Assembly: GCF_900186585.1 (NCBI RefSeq) | Contig: NZ_FYDD01000003.1 | Span: forward strand, 62,001 to 126,000 | DNA length: 64,000 bases | From: Massiliimalia timonensis | GTDB lineage: Bacteria > Bacillota > Clostridia > Oscillospirales > Ruminococcaceae | Reading direction: 5' to 3' | Shown: one piece after another, positions 31,790-39,367 of the stretch | How the letters are laid out: every line of letters begins with the position of its first letter | How positions within the stretch are numbered: the first letter of the stretch is position 1 | Notes under the pieces: generated by a model | The model's input: the letters and a program-made list of their open reading frames with translations, nothing else | Database searches by the model: none | What the model was told of the DNA's origin: nothing | Program-made: the position numbers and the translations under genes

Positions 31790-32677
31790 ATGTCAGATTT
31801 GCTATACAAAAAGAATCGAAAATTTTATATCCTTTTGATCCTTCCTGCTTTGGCGCTGTATTGTTTTGGGCTGGTGGGCCCGCTGCTGGCCGGGACGATC
31901 CCATCTTCCTTTTATGATTGGAACCTGATCGAAGGAAATAAAGACTGGATCGGCTTTGGAAATTATGTAAAGTTGTTTAGCGATACCACGTTTTTACATT
32001 CCCTGCTGTTTACCATGATTTTAGCTGTGTTCACCATTATCGGAACCAATATCCTAGCTTTCTTTGTAGCGTTCCTGTTAAATGAGAAAATTTTTGGAAA
32101 AACTGTTTCCCGCGCTATGTTTTTTATCCCTAATATTATCAGCGGCGTTATGGTCGCGTTTGTATGGATCTTTATTTTCACCGGCGCGATTCCGTCAGTC
32201 GCGGAATCCATTGGATTGGAATCCCTTGCAAACGTCAGCTGGTTTGGCACGCCGACCATGGCAACGGTGAGCGTGATCATCGTCAGCGTATGGCAGGGAA
32301 CCGGTTTTTTGATGATGCTTTACTTGGCGGGCTTGCAGACGATCCCGCAGGATGTTTTAGAAGCAAGCACCCTTGACGGCTGCACTGGGCTGAAAAAGAT
32401 CATCAAGATCCAACTGCCGCTGTTGATGTCTACCGTTACGATCAACCTGTTTGTTTCGATCGCGGGGGCGTTCAAAGCGTTTGATATCCCATTCGCCTTG
32501 ACTGCCGGCGGCCCATCCAAGAGCACCCAGACCGTTGCGCTGAATATTTACAACGATGCGTTTGGCTCCTTTAAAACCGGATACGGTTCCGCAAAATCAG
32601 TCATTTTATTTTTGATCATCGCGATCGTTACGATCATTCAACTGAGCATCACTAGAAAACGGGAGGTTGAAGCATAA
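31790..32677 (+). CDS. Sugar ABC transporter permease, MalF/UgpA type (unit 2)
   Basis: A 295-residue pore subunit with six hydrophobic helices (first about residues 15-38) and the EAA loop VLEASTLDGCTGLKKIIKIQ near 195-215. GAGGTGAGA precedes the ATG. The stop TAA shares its last base with the ATG of the next permease (TAATG), so the two are translationally coupled. No ATP-binding subunit is encoded nearby, as in unit 1. Confidence 0.93.
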   Translation: MSDLLYKKNRKFYILLILPALALYCFGLVGPLLAGTIPSSFYDWNLIEGNKDWIGFGNYVKLFSDTTFLHSLLFTMILAVFTIIGTNILAFFVAFLLNEKIFGKTVSRAMFFIPNIISGVMVAFVWIFIFTGAIPSVAESIGLESLANVSWFGTPTMATVSVIIVSVWQGTGFLMMLYLAGLQTIPQDVLEASTLDGCTGLKKIIKIQLPLLMSTVTINLFVSIAGAFKAFDIPFALTAGGPSKSTQTVALNIYNDAFGSFKTGYGSAKSVILFLIIAIVTIIQLSITRKREVEA

Positions 32678-33507
32678 TGAAAGCCTCAAAAGAGAAAACA
32701 AAATACGGCGTGCTTGGGGCAGTCGTTTTATTGCTGGGGATCATTTTCATGCTTCCGGTTTTCCTGATCATCAGCAATGCATTTAAACCCAATAAAGATA
32801 TTTTAACCAATTTCATAGCGCTTCCTACCAGCCTTTATCTGGATAATTTTACTGAAGCTATGGAGATCATGAATTTCTGGACGGTATTCCGGAATACGGT
32901 GCTTGTAACAGTCAGCACCGTTGTGATCGCAACCTTGTTCTCCTTCTTCTGTGCATATGGGATCTCGCATCTGAAAGGAAAGATCTCTACCTTCTTTTAT
33001 ATGCTGTTCGTGCTGGGACAGATCATCCCGTTCCACACAGTCATGATCGCGATCTCTGTTTTGGCGACAAATGCGCACCTGAACAATACCCTCATCGGGC
33101 TTGTTATCTTTAACAGCGGCTTCTTTACTGCATTCGGTGTAATGACCTTTGTTGGATTTTTAAAGGGGATCCCAAGGGAATTGGAAGAAGCGGCAACCTT
33201 GGACGGCTGCGGGATTTGGAGAACCATGATGCAGGTGGTATTCCCGCTTCTGGTACCTACCACTGTAACAGTAGGCGTGCTGTTCTTCCTGTGGTCCTGG
33301 AACGACTTTTTGCTGCCGAGTATCTTAAACGGCGATGAAAGCCTTCGCACCATTACCGTAAACCTGTATATGTTCAAAAGCTCTACCAGCGCGCAATGGA
33401 ACCTGTTTATTGCGGGTCTTACCTTGTCCATGCTGCCGATCGTTGTGATCTACATTTTGGCCCAGCGCTATATCACCAGCGGACTGACCTCGGGCGCCAT
33501 CAAGTAA
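32677..33507 (+). CDS. Sugar ABC transporter permease, MalG/UgpE type (unit 2)
   Basis: A 276-residue second pore subunit. The first hydrophobic helix is near residues 12-33. The EAA loop reads LEEAATLDGCGIWRTMMQV near 167-187 and there are five further helices. The ATG overlaps the preceding stop and GGGAGG lies inside that gene. It forms a heterodimeric pore with the upstream permease. The following gene begins 14 bases after the stop, so the hydrolase-like protein is part of the same operon. Confidence 0.93.
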   Translation: MKASKEKTKYGVLGAVVLLLGIIFMLPVFLIISNAFKPNKDILTNFIALPTSLYLDNFTEAMEIMNFWTVFRNTVLVTVSTVVIATLFSFFCAYGISHLKGKISTFFYMLFVLGQIIPFHTVMIAISVLATNAHLNNTLIGLVIFNSGFFTAFGVMTFVGFLKGIPRELEEAATLDGCGIWRTMMQVVFPLLVPTTVTVGVLFFLWSWNDFLLPSILNGDESLRTITVNLYMFKSSTSAQWNLFIAGLTLSMLPIVVIYILAQRYITSGLTSGAIK

Positions 33508-33520
33508 GGGGGAAGCTTTG

Positions 33521-34828
33521 ATGTCTGAAAAGAATTTGACAGTAATTCTGCCGCGGGAAAAAGCTGTGTCTTCGGCGACGCTTGTGCTTGCCAGTGAAGC
33601 AGAGGCCGCTAAGATCCTGCCAAAGCTGACCGAACAGGGAAGTGCGGCGGCAGTGGTTTCCGACCCGGAAAAATGGAGGGATGTCCCTTCCATGATGGAA
33701 GAGGTACTAACCGTGTTTGGGGAGCAGGCAGCAGATTTTACCCGGCTTTACTTAATTGGTGGGAACAGCCTATCTGAACTTGCTTGGACCGTGGCGGGCG
33801 CTTATTCCCGTGTTCTGGCCGGCTGCTGCATCGACGGCGGGGCGGAACATCTGGTGCCGGTCCGTGATGCGAAGTTTTTGCCGATAAGAGCTTATGCGGG
33901 AGAGAAACAGGAGCGTTTTTCCGCACAGCAGTTGATCCGCTCCCTGCGTACAATTGGCAGCGAATGGGCGGATTTTGTAGAAGAAGAATTTTTGAGCAGT
34001 GACGCTTTGACTTGGCTTTTTAGCCAGACCAAGGAAACGCAGTATGAAGTGCATTGGTTAAAACCAGGGCTGTGGAGCATCGAAGCTGGGGCGATCGAAT
34101 CTTTCTACCTGATCGAAGGGGAAGAAAAAGCGCTTTTGGTTGACACTGGGATGAACCAAGGCCCGGTTTTACCGCTGGTGCGTTCTTTGACAAAGCTTCC
34201 GGTAGAGCTTGCCCTGACCCATGCGCACGGAGACCATATGCTTCACGTAGATGAATTTGACAAGGTTTACTGCTCCCCGAGAGAGGGGCAACTGCCCATG
34301 GAGTTTTTGCATGCCATGATGCCTGGTGTTTCCATTGATTTTACAAAGTATATCCCTGTGGAAGAGGGCGATGTGATCGATCTTGGCGGGGTGAAAGTCG
34401 AAGTGCTCGCCGCATACGGCCATACGCCGGGTTCAGTCGTATTTGTCGACCATGCGCACCGCTGTTTGTTTTCGGGAGATGCATTCGGTTCCGGGACCGG
34501 CGTTTTGATGGCGATTCCGGGAACGATGAATGTGTCCGACCTGCTGGAGTCTGTGAAACACTTTTTGACCTATCAAGAAGCCTTAAAGGATTATATTTGG
34601 TATGGAGGGCACCGGTGCCAGGAATTTGGCGAACAGAAACACGGAGAATACTATAATCCGTTGTGTTTTGAAGTGCTGGAAGATTTTGTAGTCCTTTGCG
34701 AGAAGCTGCTCAATCATGATGAGACCCTTTTCTGTGAACCAGGAACGAATAGCTGGGTCACGGAAACAGTTTATACAGTTTCTTATCAAAAGGCGGCTAT
34801 GTGGGTCGTAAAGTCTAAAATCTGTTGA
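33521..34828 (+). CDS. Metallo-beta-lactamase-fold hydrolase with a degenerate alpha/beta-hydrolase-like N-terminal domain
   Basis: A 435-residue two-part protein. Residues about 180-400 are an MBL-fold hydrolase with the metal motif HAHGDH at 234-239, a later GHTPGS, SGDAFG and a GGH that complete the usual ligands. Residues 1-170 resemble an esterase (dienelactone hydrolase/PHB depolymerase-like) core: LYLIGGNSLSELAW stands where a GxSxG elbow would be, GGAEHL and LPIRAYAGEKQ where the acid would be, then DALTWLFSQ. The acid and histidine seem lost, so this part is probably not catalytic. ATG 33521 follows GGGGGAAG. It closes the unit 2 operon. The substrate is unknown. Confidence 0.82.
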   Translation: MSEKNLTVILPREKAVSSATLVLASEAEAAKILPKLTEQGSAAAVVSDPEKWRDVPSMMEEVLTVFGEQAADFTRLYLIGGNSLSELAWTVAGAYSRVLAGCCIDGGAEHLVPVRDAKFLPIRAYAGEKQERFSAQQLIRSLRTIGSEWADFVEEEFLSSDALTWLFSQTKETQYEVHWLKPGLWSIEAGAIESFYLIEGEEKALLVDTGMNQGPVLPLVRSLTKLPVELALTHAHGDHMLHVDEFDKVYCSPREGQLPMEFLHAMMPGVSIDFTKYIPVEEGDVIDLGGVKVEVLAAYGHTPGSVVFVDHAHRCLFSGDAFGSGTGVLMAIPGTMNVSDLLESVKHFLTYQEALKDYIWYGGHRCQEFGEQKHGEYYNPLCFEVLEDFVVLCEKLLNHDETLFCEPGTNSWVTETVYTVSYQKAAMWVVKSKIC

Positions 34829-34860
34829 TCACTTACTATCTTTCCTTTGATTATGAATAC

Positions 34861-34897
34861 AGCAAAAGGGCAGTCCATAAAGGACTGCCCTTTTGCT
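34861..34897. terminator. Perfect intrinsic terminator
   Basis: Arms 34861-34876 and 34882-34897 form 16 perfect pairs around a 5-base loop. The GC-rich core is flanked by A and T runs. It separates the unit 2 operon from the convergent membrane-protein gene. Confidence 0.85.
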
Positions 34898-34921
34898 GCC
34901 GTTTTAAATCATGTGTAGCGC

Positions 34922-35377
34922 TTAAGTGTGGCTAGCGATATAATAGAACACGAGCTTTAACAGAACAGCAAGCGCTAAGACCGATACAGCAGTGTAAAAG
35001 GCCGCCATATCAAAGAGCGCGGCGGTGAATGTCATAAAAAGCAGGCAGATAAGCAAAACATCCAGTACAGTACCTCCGCTTTTATCGTGCAGGTATTGAT
35101 TCCGCTCATCTTGTTCAGCACGCAGATGATCTTTTAAGAGCTGGCGGTTTTTCAGCAGTTTCTTGTGGTAGCAGATCCGGGAAACCAGATAGATCAGGCC
35201 GCCGAAAAAAATGATTCGGCTGGCTGCTGTGGCAAAATCACTCATGATCCTGGAATCTCCTCCGCCAAGCTCTACGACCACGACCATATATATCAGCATA
35301 ACAACGATGATGGTCCAGGACAGGCGGATCCGCCGCCGGATTTTTTCCGAGTAAGTCGATCTAGGAAAGCTCTTCAT
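34922..35377 (-). CDS. Unknown four-helix membrane protein coupled to an XRE regulator
   Basis: A 151-residue protein with hydrophobic stretches near residues 19-36, 50-66, 105-122 and 127-147, and a charged cytoplasmic loop between the second and third (KKLLKNRQLLKDHLRAEQDE). I recognise no functional motif. It overlaps the upstream regulator gene by 17 bases, so the two are made together, and a perfect inverted repeat controls the pair. Small regulator/membrane pairs like this are common in Firmicutes, but their job is generally unclear; a stress or antimicrobial-response role is only a guess. Confidence 0.75.
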   Translation of the reverse strand: MKSFPRSTYSEKIRRRIRLSWTIIVVMLIYMVVVVELGGGDSRIMSDFATAASRIIFFGGLIYLVSRICYHKKLLKNRQLLKDHLRAEQDERNQYLHDKSGGTVLDVLLICLLFMTFTAALFDMAAFYTAVSVLALAVLLKLVFYYIASHT

Positions 35378-35594
35378 ACTTCTGGTCCTCCAATCTTTTA
35401 TTTTCTTCTAAACAGCACAAGTCTTCCACCGTAGTGCCAAACAGTTTGGCAATGCGGTAGGCTAGCATCAGCGAAGGGCTGTACTGTTCCTTTTCAATAG
35501 AGATAATTGTTCGAGCTGAAACGTAAACGGCTTTGGCGAGTTGTTGCTGCGTGAGGCCGGCCGCGGTTCTTAATTCTTTTACCTTTGTTTTCAT
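35361..35594 (-). CDS. XRE-family transcriptional regulator, single HTH domain
   Basis: A 77-residue DNA-binding protein that is almost entirely one Cro/CI helix-turn-helix: ELRTAAGLTQQQLAKAVYVS then TIISIEKEQYSPSLMLAYRI. It ends in a short acidic tail (CCLEENKRLEDQKYEE). It probably binds the 46-bp inverted repeat just upstream of its own start and autoregulates. A ribosome-binding site AAGGTG is near the ATG. The gene overlaps the following membrane-protein gene, implying one transcript and a shared purpose. Confidence 0.9.
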   Translation of the reverse strand: MKTKVKELRTAAGLTQQQLAKAVYVSARTIISIEKEQYSPSLMLAYRIAKLFGTTVEDLCCLEENKRLEDQKYEELS

Positions 35595-35605
35595 AGTTCA
35601 CCTTG

Positions 35606-35651
35606 TGTTATTATGAAGTAAACTTCACATGAAGTTTACTTCATAATAACA
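35606..35651. promoter_or_regulatory. Perfect 21-bp inverted repeat, probable operator of the XRE regulator
   Basis: Arms at 35606-35626 and 35631-35651 are exact complements around ACAT. Each arm also contains the small palindrome GAAGTAAACTTC or its complement, so the site offers two copies of one dyad. It lies 12 bases upstream of the regulator's start codon. Confidence 0.75.
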
Positions 35652-35723
35652 TGATGCGTCTTGATTGTCAAGAGAAAGAAGGCAGAAAGCTAAAATGGCG
35701 GGAGGAAAAATTTTAAAAATGTA

Positions 35724-35752
35724 TTGACAAAAGAAGAATAATGTGGTAATTT
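35724..35752 (+). promoter_or_regulatory. Predicted promoter of the feo locus
   Basis: TTGACA (35724-35729), a 17-base spacer, then TAATTT (35747-35752) preceded by TGG. The inverted repeat at 35746-35785 overlaps the -10, so a bound regulator would block polymerase. Confidence 0.65.
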
Positions 35753-35785
35753 ATAGTTAGTTAATTTGAACTAACTATAAATTAC
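35746..35785. promoter_or_regulatory. Perfect 17-bp inverted repeat at the feo promoter, probable metalloregulator operator
   Basis: Arms 35746-35762 and 35769-35785 pair exactly around AATTTG; the core reads TAGTTAG...CTAACTA. Its position over the -10 and start site of an iron-uptake operon suggests repression by an iron- or manganese-responsive DtxR- or Fur-type protein. Confidence 0.65.
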
Positions 35786-35790
35786 TTAAA

Positions 35791-35808
35791 AGGTTAGCTC
35801 TTACTAAC
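35791..35808. promoter_or_regulatory. Second operator-like site, AGGTTAG-N6-CTAAC
   Basis: AGGTTAG (35791-35797), six bases, CTAAC (35804-35808). The half-site matches that of the palindrome before feoB (36403-36432) with the same 6-base gap, so one regulator may bind both. Confidence 0.5.
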
Positions 35809-35824
35809 AATAAGAGGAGGAATT

Positions 35825-36037
35825 ATGATGCCGTTAACAATGACCCGTGCCGGTGAAGTGAATGAGATTAAGCGGATCGGTGGGAAAGAAGAAGTGAGAA
35901 AGTTCCTGGAAACGCTTGGGTTTGTTGTTGGCAGCCGGGTTTCGGTTGTGGCAGAAAACCATGGAAACGTCATCGTAAACATCAAGGATTCCAGAATTGC
36001 GATCAGCCAGGAGATGGCGAATAAGATCATGGTATAA
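35825..36037 (+). CDS. feoA: Ferrous iron transport protein A (first copy)
   Basis: A 70-residue cytoplasmic protein with the SH3-like fold of FeoA, thought to bind and modulate FeoB. Typical features are MTRAGEVNEIKRIGG at the start, FLETLGFVVGSRVSVV in the middle and NVIVNIKDSRIAISQEMA near the end. GAGGAGG stands before the start, and ATG 35825 or 35828 are both possible. It is the first gene of the feo locus, directly under two operator-like repeats, so it is expected to be expressed when iron is scarce. Confidence 0.9.
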   Translation: MMPLTMTRAGEVNEIKRIGGKEEVRKFLETLGFVVGSRVSVVAENHGNVIVNIKDSRIAISQEMANKIMV

Positions 36038-36140
36038 GACGGAGAGTTTTCCGGTCAAGAAAGGTTGTCTGCGCAGAGTAAGGGCGGACAGCCGTTTTGG
36101 TTCGGTTTTCTCTGTTTTTGATAGAGAGGAGAAGGTCACA

Positions 36141-36365
36141 ATGAAAACATTGAAGGATGCAAAGCTGGGCAGTACGGTAACGGTTGTCAAGCTGCATGGA
36201 GAAGGCGCTGTAAAACGCCGGATCATGGATATGGGCATTACAAAGGGCGTTCAGGTTTTTATCCGTAAAGTAGCGCCGTTGGGAGACCCGGTGGAGGTCA
36301 ATATCCGTGGTTACGAGCTTTCGCTGAGAAAAGCTGACGCGCAGATGATCGAAGTAACGGATTAA
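36141..36365 (+). CDS. feoA: Ferrous iron transport protein A (second copy)
   Basis: A 74-residue FeoA-type SH3-like protein (start KTLKDAKLGSTVTVVKLHG, then RRIMDMGITKGVQVFIRKV, and a C-terminal ELSLRKADAQMIEV). ATG 36141 follows GAGGAGAAGG; a frame open further upstream has no site. Two distinct feoA genes ahead of feoB are common in Clostridia. It is separated from feoB by a terminator and a palindrome, so the two FeoA proteins may be made in excess over FeoB. Confidence 0.92.
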   Translation: MKTLKDAKLGSTVTVVKLHGEGAVKRRIMDMGITKGVQVFIRKVAPLGDPVEVNIRGYELSLRKADAQMIEVTD

Positions 36366-36370
36366 AAATA

Positions 36371-36399
36371 CAGAAGTACAATGTGCTTCTGATTTTTTT
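36371..36399 (+). terminator. Intrinsic terminator between feoA and feoB
   Basis: CAGAAGTAC (36371-36379) pairs with GTGCTTCTG (36383-36391), followed by seven T at 36393-36399. It should reduce readthrough into feoB. Confidence 0.75.
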
Positions 36400-36402
36400 A
36401 AG

Positions 36403-36432
36403 CCATAAGGTTAGCGAACGCTAACCTTATGG
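36403..36432. promoter_or_regulatory. Perfect 14-bp inverted repeat before feoB, probable operator
   Basis: CCATAAGGTTAGCG (36403-36416) and its exact complement (36419-36432) flank AA. The AAGGTTAG half-site recurs before feoA. The AGGTTAG/CTAACCT halves equal those of the DtxR consensus, but the gap is 6 rather than 1, so the regulator is not certain. Confidence 0.6.
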
Positions 36433-36473
36433 TAATTGAACCAGTTTGGTTATTTGTAAGGAGGACGATCACA

Positions 36474-38945
36474 ATGCCAATAAAAATTGCACTGGCCGGT
36501 AACCCGAACAGTGGGAAAACGACTTTATTTAATGCGCTGACAGGTTCTAACCAGTTTGTGGGGAACTGGCCCGGCGTTACAGTAGAAAAAAAGGAAGGAA
36601 AATTAAAGGGGCACAAGGATGTTGTGATTACCGACCTGCCCGGTATTTATTCTCTTTCTCCCTATACTTTGGAAGAAGTAGTTGCAAGGAATTATCTGAT
36701 CCATGAACATCCGGATGCGATCTTAAATATCATAGATGGGACGAACTTGGAAAGAAACCTGTATCTGACCACCCAACTGCTGGAATTGGGGATTCCGACA
36801 GTGATCGCGATCAACATGATGGATGTCGTGAAAAAGAATCATGACGTGATCGACGTTGCCCGTTTGGGACAAGAACTGGGTTGCCCTGTGGTTGAGATCT
36901 CTGCATTAAAAGGCATAGGTATTCAGGAAGCGGCGAAAAAGGTCGTTTTTTTGGCTCAGGAAGGATTGCCTACTGCCCCGGTACATAAGTTTGCGGAGGA
37001 AGTAGAAAATGTCCTTACGCAGATCGAAGAAAAAATCACGGGCGTAAAAGAAGAGGAAAAACGCTTCTTTGCGATCAAACTATTTGAACGCGATGAAAAG
37101 ATCAAAGAGTTATTGGACTGCGTCCCCGAAGTAGAGGACATCGTGAAAGAAACAGAAGAAAAAATGGATGATGACAGCGAAAGTATCATTACAAATGAAC
37201 GTTATACCTATCTGTCATCTATCATTGAGCATTGTTACGTTACCAAAAGCAAACGGAAATTAACCGTTTCGGACAAGATAGACCGGATCGTTACTAACCG
37301 TTGGCTGGCGCTTCCAATTTTTGCGATCGTTATGGTGATCGTTTATTATGTTTCTGTCACAACGGTTGGAACGATGGCGACAGACTGGGTAAATGATGGG
37401 GTGTTCGGCGACGGCTGGCACTTGTTTGGAATCGGAAGTTCGGAATATACAGAAAAATCAGACGAGTTCAGCGATGCGAGCCTGAAAACAGAAGCCTACT
37501 TCGACGCTGCGGAGGCTGCTGGGATCGATGTAGAAGCCCTGCGTGCTTCTTGGGAAGACGGAGAGTTGGATGAAACCGCATTGGCTGCCTTTGAAACTGA
37601 GGCACAGGCTGCTGGGCTGACCGGGGAAGCAGAGGTCATGGACGATGAAACCGGGGAAGTGGCTGAAACGATCCCCGTAGCTTTGCAGGATTTTGAATCA
37701 GCAGTGGCCGTTCGTGAACCAGACCCGGCAGATTATGGGGTCTGGGTGCCAAGTATCCCGGTATTGATCGAAGACGGTTTAACTGCGATCAACTGCGTTG
37801 ACTGGCTCCAAGACCTGATTTTGAGCGGTATCGTTGGCGGTGTTGGCGCTGTATTGGGCTTTGTTCCGCAGATGCTGGTATTGTTCCTCTTCTTGGCATT
37901 TTTGGAAAGCTGCGGTTATATGGCAAGAATTGCATTTATTATGGACCGTATCTTCCGCAAATTTGGGTTGTCCGGAAAATCCTTTATTCCGATGCTGATC
38001 GGTACAGGCTGTGGTGTCCCGGGGGTTATGGCTTCCCGTACCATTGAAAATGACCGTGACCGCAAAATGACGATCATGACGACCACTTTTATCCCATGCG
38101 GCGCAAAACTGCCGATCATTGCATTGATCGCAGGCGCATTGTTCCAAGGCGCATGGTGGGTGGCGCCCAGTGCTTATTTCGTAGGGGTAGCCGCGATTGT
38201 TTTATCTGGTATTATGCTGAAAAAGACCAAGATGTTTGCAGGCGATCCGGCTCCATTTGTAATGGAACTGCCGGCTTACCATCTGCCGACTGTTGGGAAT
38301 GTACTGCGCAGCATGTGGGAACGCGGCTGGTCCTTTATTAAAAAGGCTGGTACCATTATCCTTTTGTCTACGATCCTGCTGTGGTTCTTGCAGGGGTATG
38401 GCGTGGAAAATGGAAGCTTTGGCAGAGTCACCGACCTGAACAATTCTATTTTGGCGGCAATCGGCGGAGTGATCGCCCCGCTCTTTGCACCATTAGGCTG
38501 GGGCGACTGGAAAGCAGCTGTTGCCGCAGTGACCGGTTTGATCGCAAAAGAAAACGTAGTAGGTACCTTTGGCGTACTGTACGGCGGACTGGATGAAGTA
38601 GCGGAAAACGGCTGGCAGATCTGGGACGCGATGAGAATGGAATTCACGATGCTGTCTGCATATTCTTTCCTGGTGTTCAATCTGCTGTGCGCGCCTTGCT
38701 TTGCGGCGATCGGTGCAATTCGCAGAGAGATGAACAGTGCGAAATGGACATGGTTTGCAATCGGTTATCAGTGCATTTTCGCTTATGCGGTTTCTATGTG
38801 CATTTACCAGCTTGGCATGCTGTTCACGACGGGGGCATTTGGAATTGGAACTGTAGTGGCGTTCCTGATCGTTGCGCTGATCCTGTACCTGCTGTTCCGT
38901 CCGTATCATGAAAAAAATAAATTGACCGTGAAAGTTCGCGTATAA
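36474..38945 (+). CDS. feoB: Ferrous iron transport protein B
   Basis: GTP-dependent membrane transporter for Fe2+. The N-terminal G domain has GNPNSGKTTLFNAL (P-loop, residues about 8-21), NWPGVTVE, DLPGIYSL, NMMD and SALKGIG. The membrane part has two Gate-type regions, including GTGCGVPGVMASRT and FIPCGAKLPI. ATG 36474 follows AAGGAGG; earlier in-frame codons lie in the operator. The 823 residues exceed the usual length because an acidic stretch of roughly 100 residues (about 320-420) is inserted after the first membrane helix, probably facing outward. Otherwise the assignment is firm. Confidence 0.95.
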   Translation: MPIKIALAGNPNSGKTTLFNALTGSNQFVGNWPGVTVEKKEGKLKGHKDVVITDLPGIYSLSPYTLEEVVARNYLIHEHPDAILNIIDGTNLERNLYLTTQLLELGIPTVIAINMMDVVKKNHDVIDVARLGQELGCPVVEISALKGIGIQEAAKKVVFLAQEGLPTAPVHKFAEEVENVLTQIEEKITGVKEEEKRFFAIKLFERDEKIKELLDCVPEVEDIVKETEEKMDDDSESIITNERYTYLSSIIEHCYVTKSKRKLTVSDKIDRIVTNRWLALPIFAIVMVIVYYVSVTTVGTMATDWVNDGVFGDGWHLFGIGSSEYTEKSDEFSDASLKTEAYFDAAEAAGIDVEALRASWEDGELDETALAAFETEAQAAGLTGEAEVMDDETGEVAETIPVALQDFESAVAVREPDPADYGVWVPSIPVLIEDGLTAINCVDWLQDLILSGIVGGVGAVLGFVPQMLVLFLFLAFLESCGYMARIAFIMDRIFRKFGLSGKSFIPMLIGTGCGVPGVMASRTIENDRDRKMTIMTTTFIPCGAKLPIIALIAGALFQGAWWVAPSAYFVGVAAIVLSGIMLKKTKMFAGDPAPFVMELPAYHLPTVGNVLRSMWERGWSFIKKAGTIILLSTILLWFLQGYGVENGSFGRVTDLNNSILAAIGGVIAPLFAPLGWGDWKAAVAAVTGLIAKENVVGTFGVLYGGLDEVAENGWQIWDAMRMEFTMLSAYSFLVFNLLCAPCFAAIGAIRREMNSAKWTWFAIGYQCIFAYAVSMCIYQLGMLFTTGAFGIGTVVAFLIVALILYLLFRPYHEKNKLTVKVRV

Positions 38946-38988
38946 TCGTGTATAATAAAAGAAAAAAGAATTTATGGGGGTGGGCTGG

Positions 38989-39162
38989 ATGCTAGAATTT
39001 TTGGCCGATAACATTGGAACGATCGTCATTGGGCTGGTTTTGCTTGTGGTGATCATACTGGTTATTCGGAAATTGGTGAAGGACAGGAAGAATGGCAGTG
39101 CTTGTAGTTGCGGCTGTGGTTGTAAGGATTGTCCAAGTTCCTCCCTCTGCCATAAGAAATAG
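38989..39162 (+). CDS. FeoB-associated small Cys-rich membrane protein
   Basis: About 57 residues: one membrane helix (TIVIGLVLLVVIILVI) followed by a basic segment and a C-terminal CSCGCGCKDCPSSSLC cluster. This matches the small Cys-rich protein often encoded right after feoB in Firmicutes, proposed to play a FeoC-like or metal-handling role. It lies 43 bases after feoB. ATG 38989, behind GGGGGTGG, is preferred over ATG 38974, which has only a weak purine tract upstream. The function is inferred from context. Confidence 0.82.
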   Translation: MLEFLADNIGTIVIGLVLLVVIILVIRKLVKDRKNGSACSCGCGCKDCPSSSLCHKK

Positions 39163-39197
39163 TTCCTCTCGGTTTATTACTGTATTTTTATCCTTGG

Positions 39198-39235
39198 AAA
39201 AGGGCTGGTGAAATATATGTTTCACCAGCCCTTTT
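39198..39235 (+). terminator. Intrinsic terminator of the feo locus
   Basis: A perfect 16-bp stem (39198-39213 with 39220-39235) with loop TATATG, and A/T flanks on both sides. Confidence 0.85.
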
Positions 39236-39329
39236 CTTGTTTATGATATTAAGAGATTTAGATTCCAGCCTTTTAGGGACCCGTGAAAAGAACAGAAAAG
39301 AAAAACAGTGACTTCTTTAAAACAAAAAA

Positions 39330-39362
39330 GGCAACCGTCTCCTTGATCTGGAAACAGCTGCC
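39330..39362 (-). terminator. Intrinsic terminator of the minus-strand acylation operon
   Basis: On the minus strand, 39350-39362 pairs with 39330-39342 (13 pairs, three of them G-T) and is followed by six T. It ends the DHHW gene transcript. Confidence 0.75.
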
Positions 39363-39367
39363 TTTTT

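Noticed and set aside
35606-35651. Perfect inverted repeat considered as an insertion-sequence end or transcription terminator
   Set aside because: It is A/T-rich without a GC core, has no transposase nearby, and sits at the 5' side of a regulator gene, so an operator is the simpler reading.
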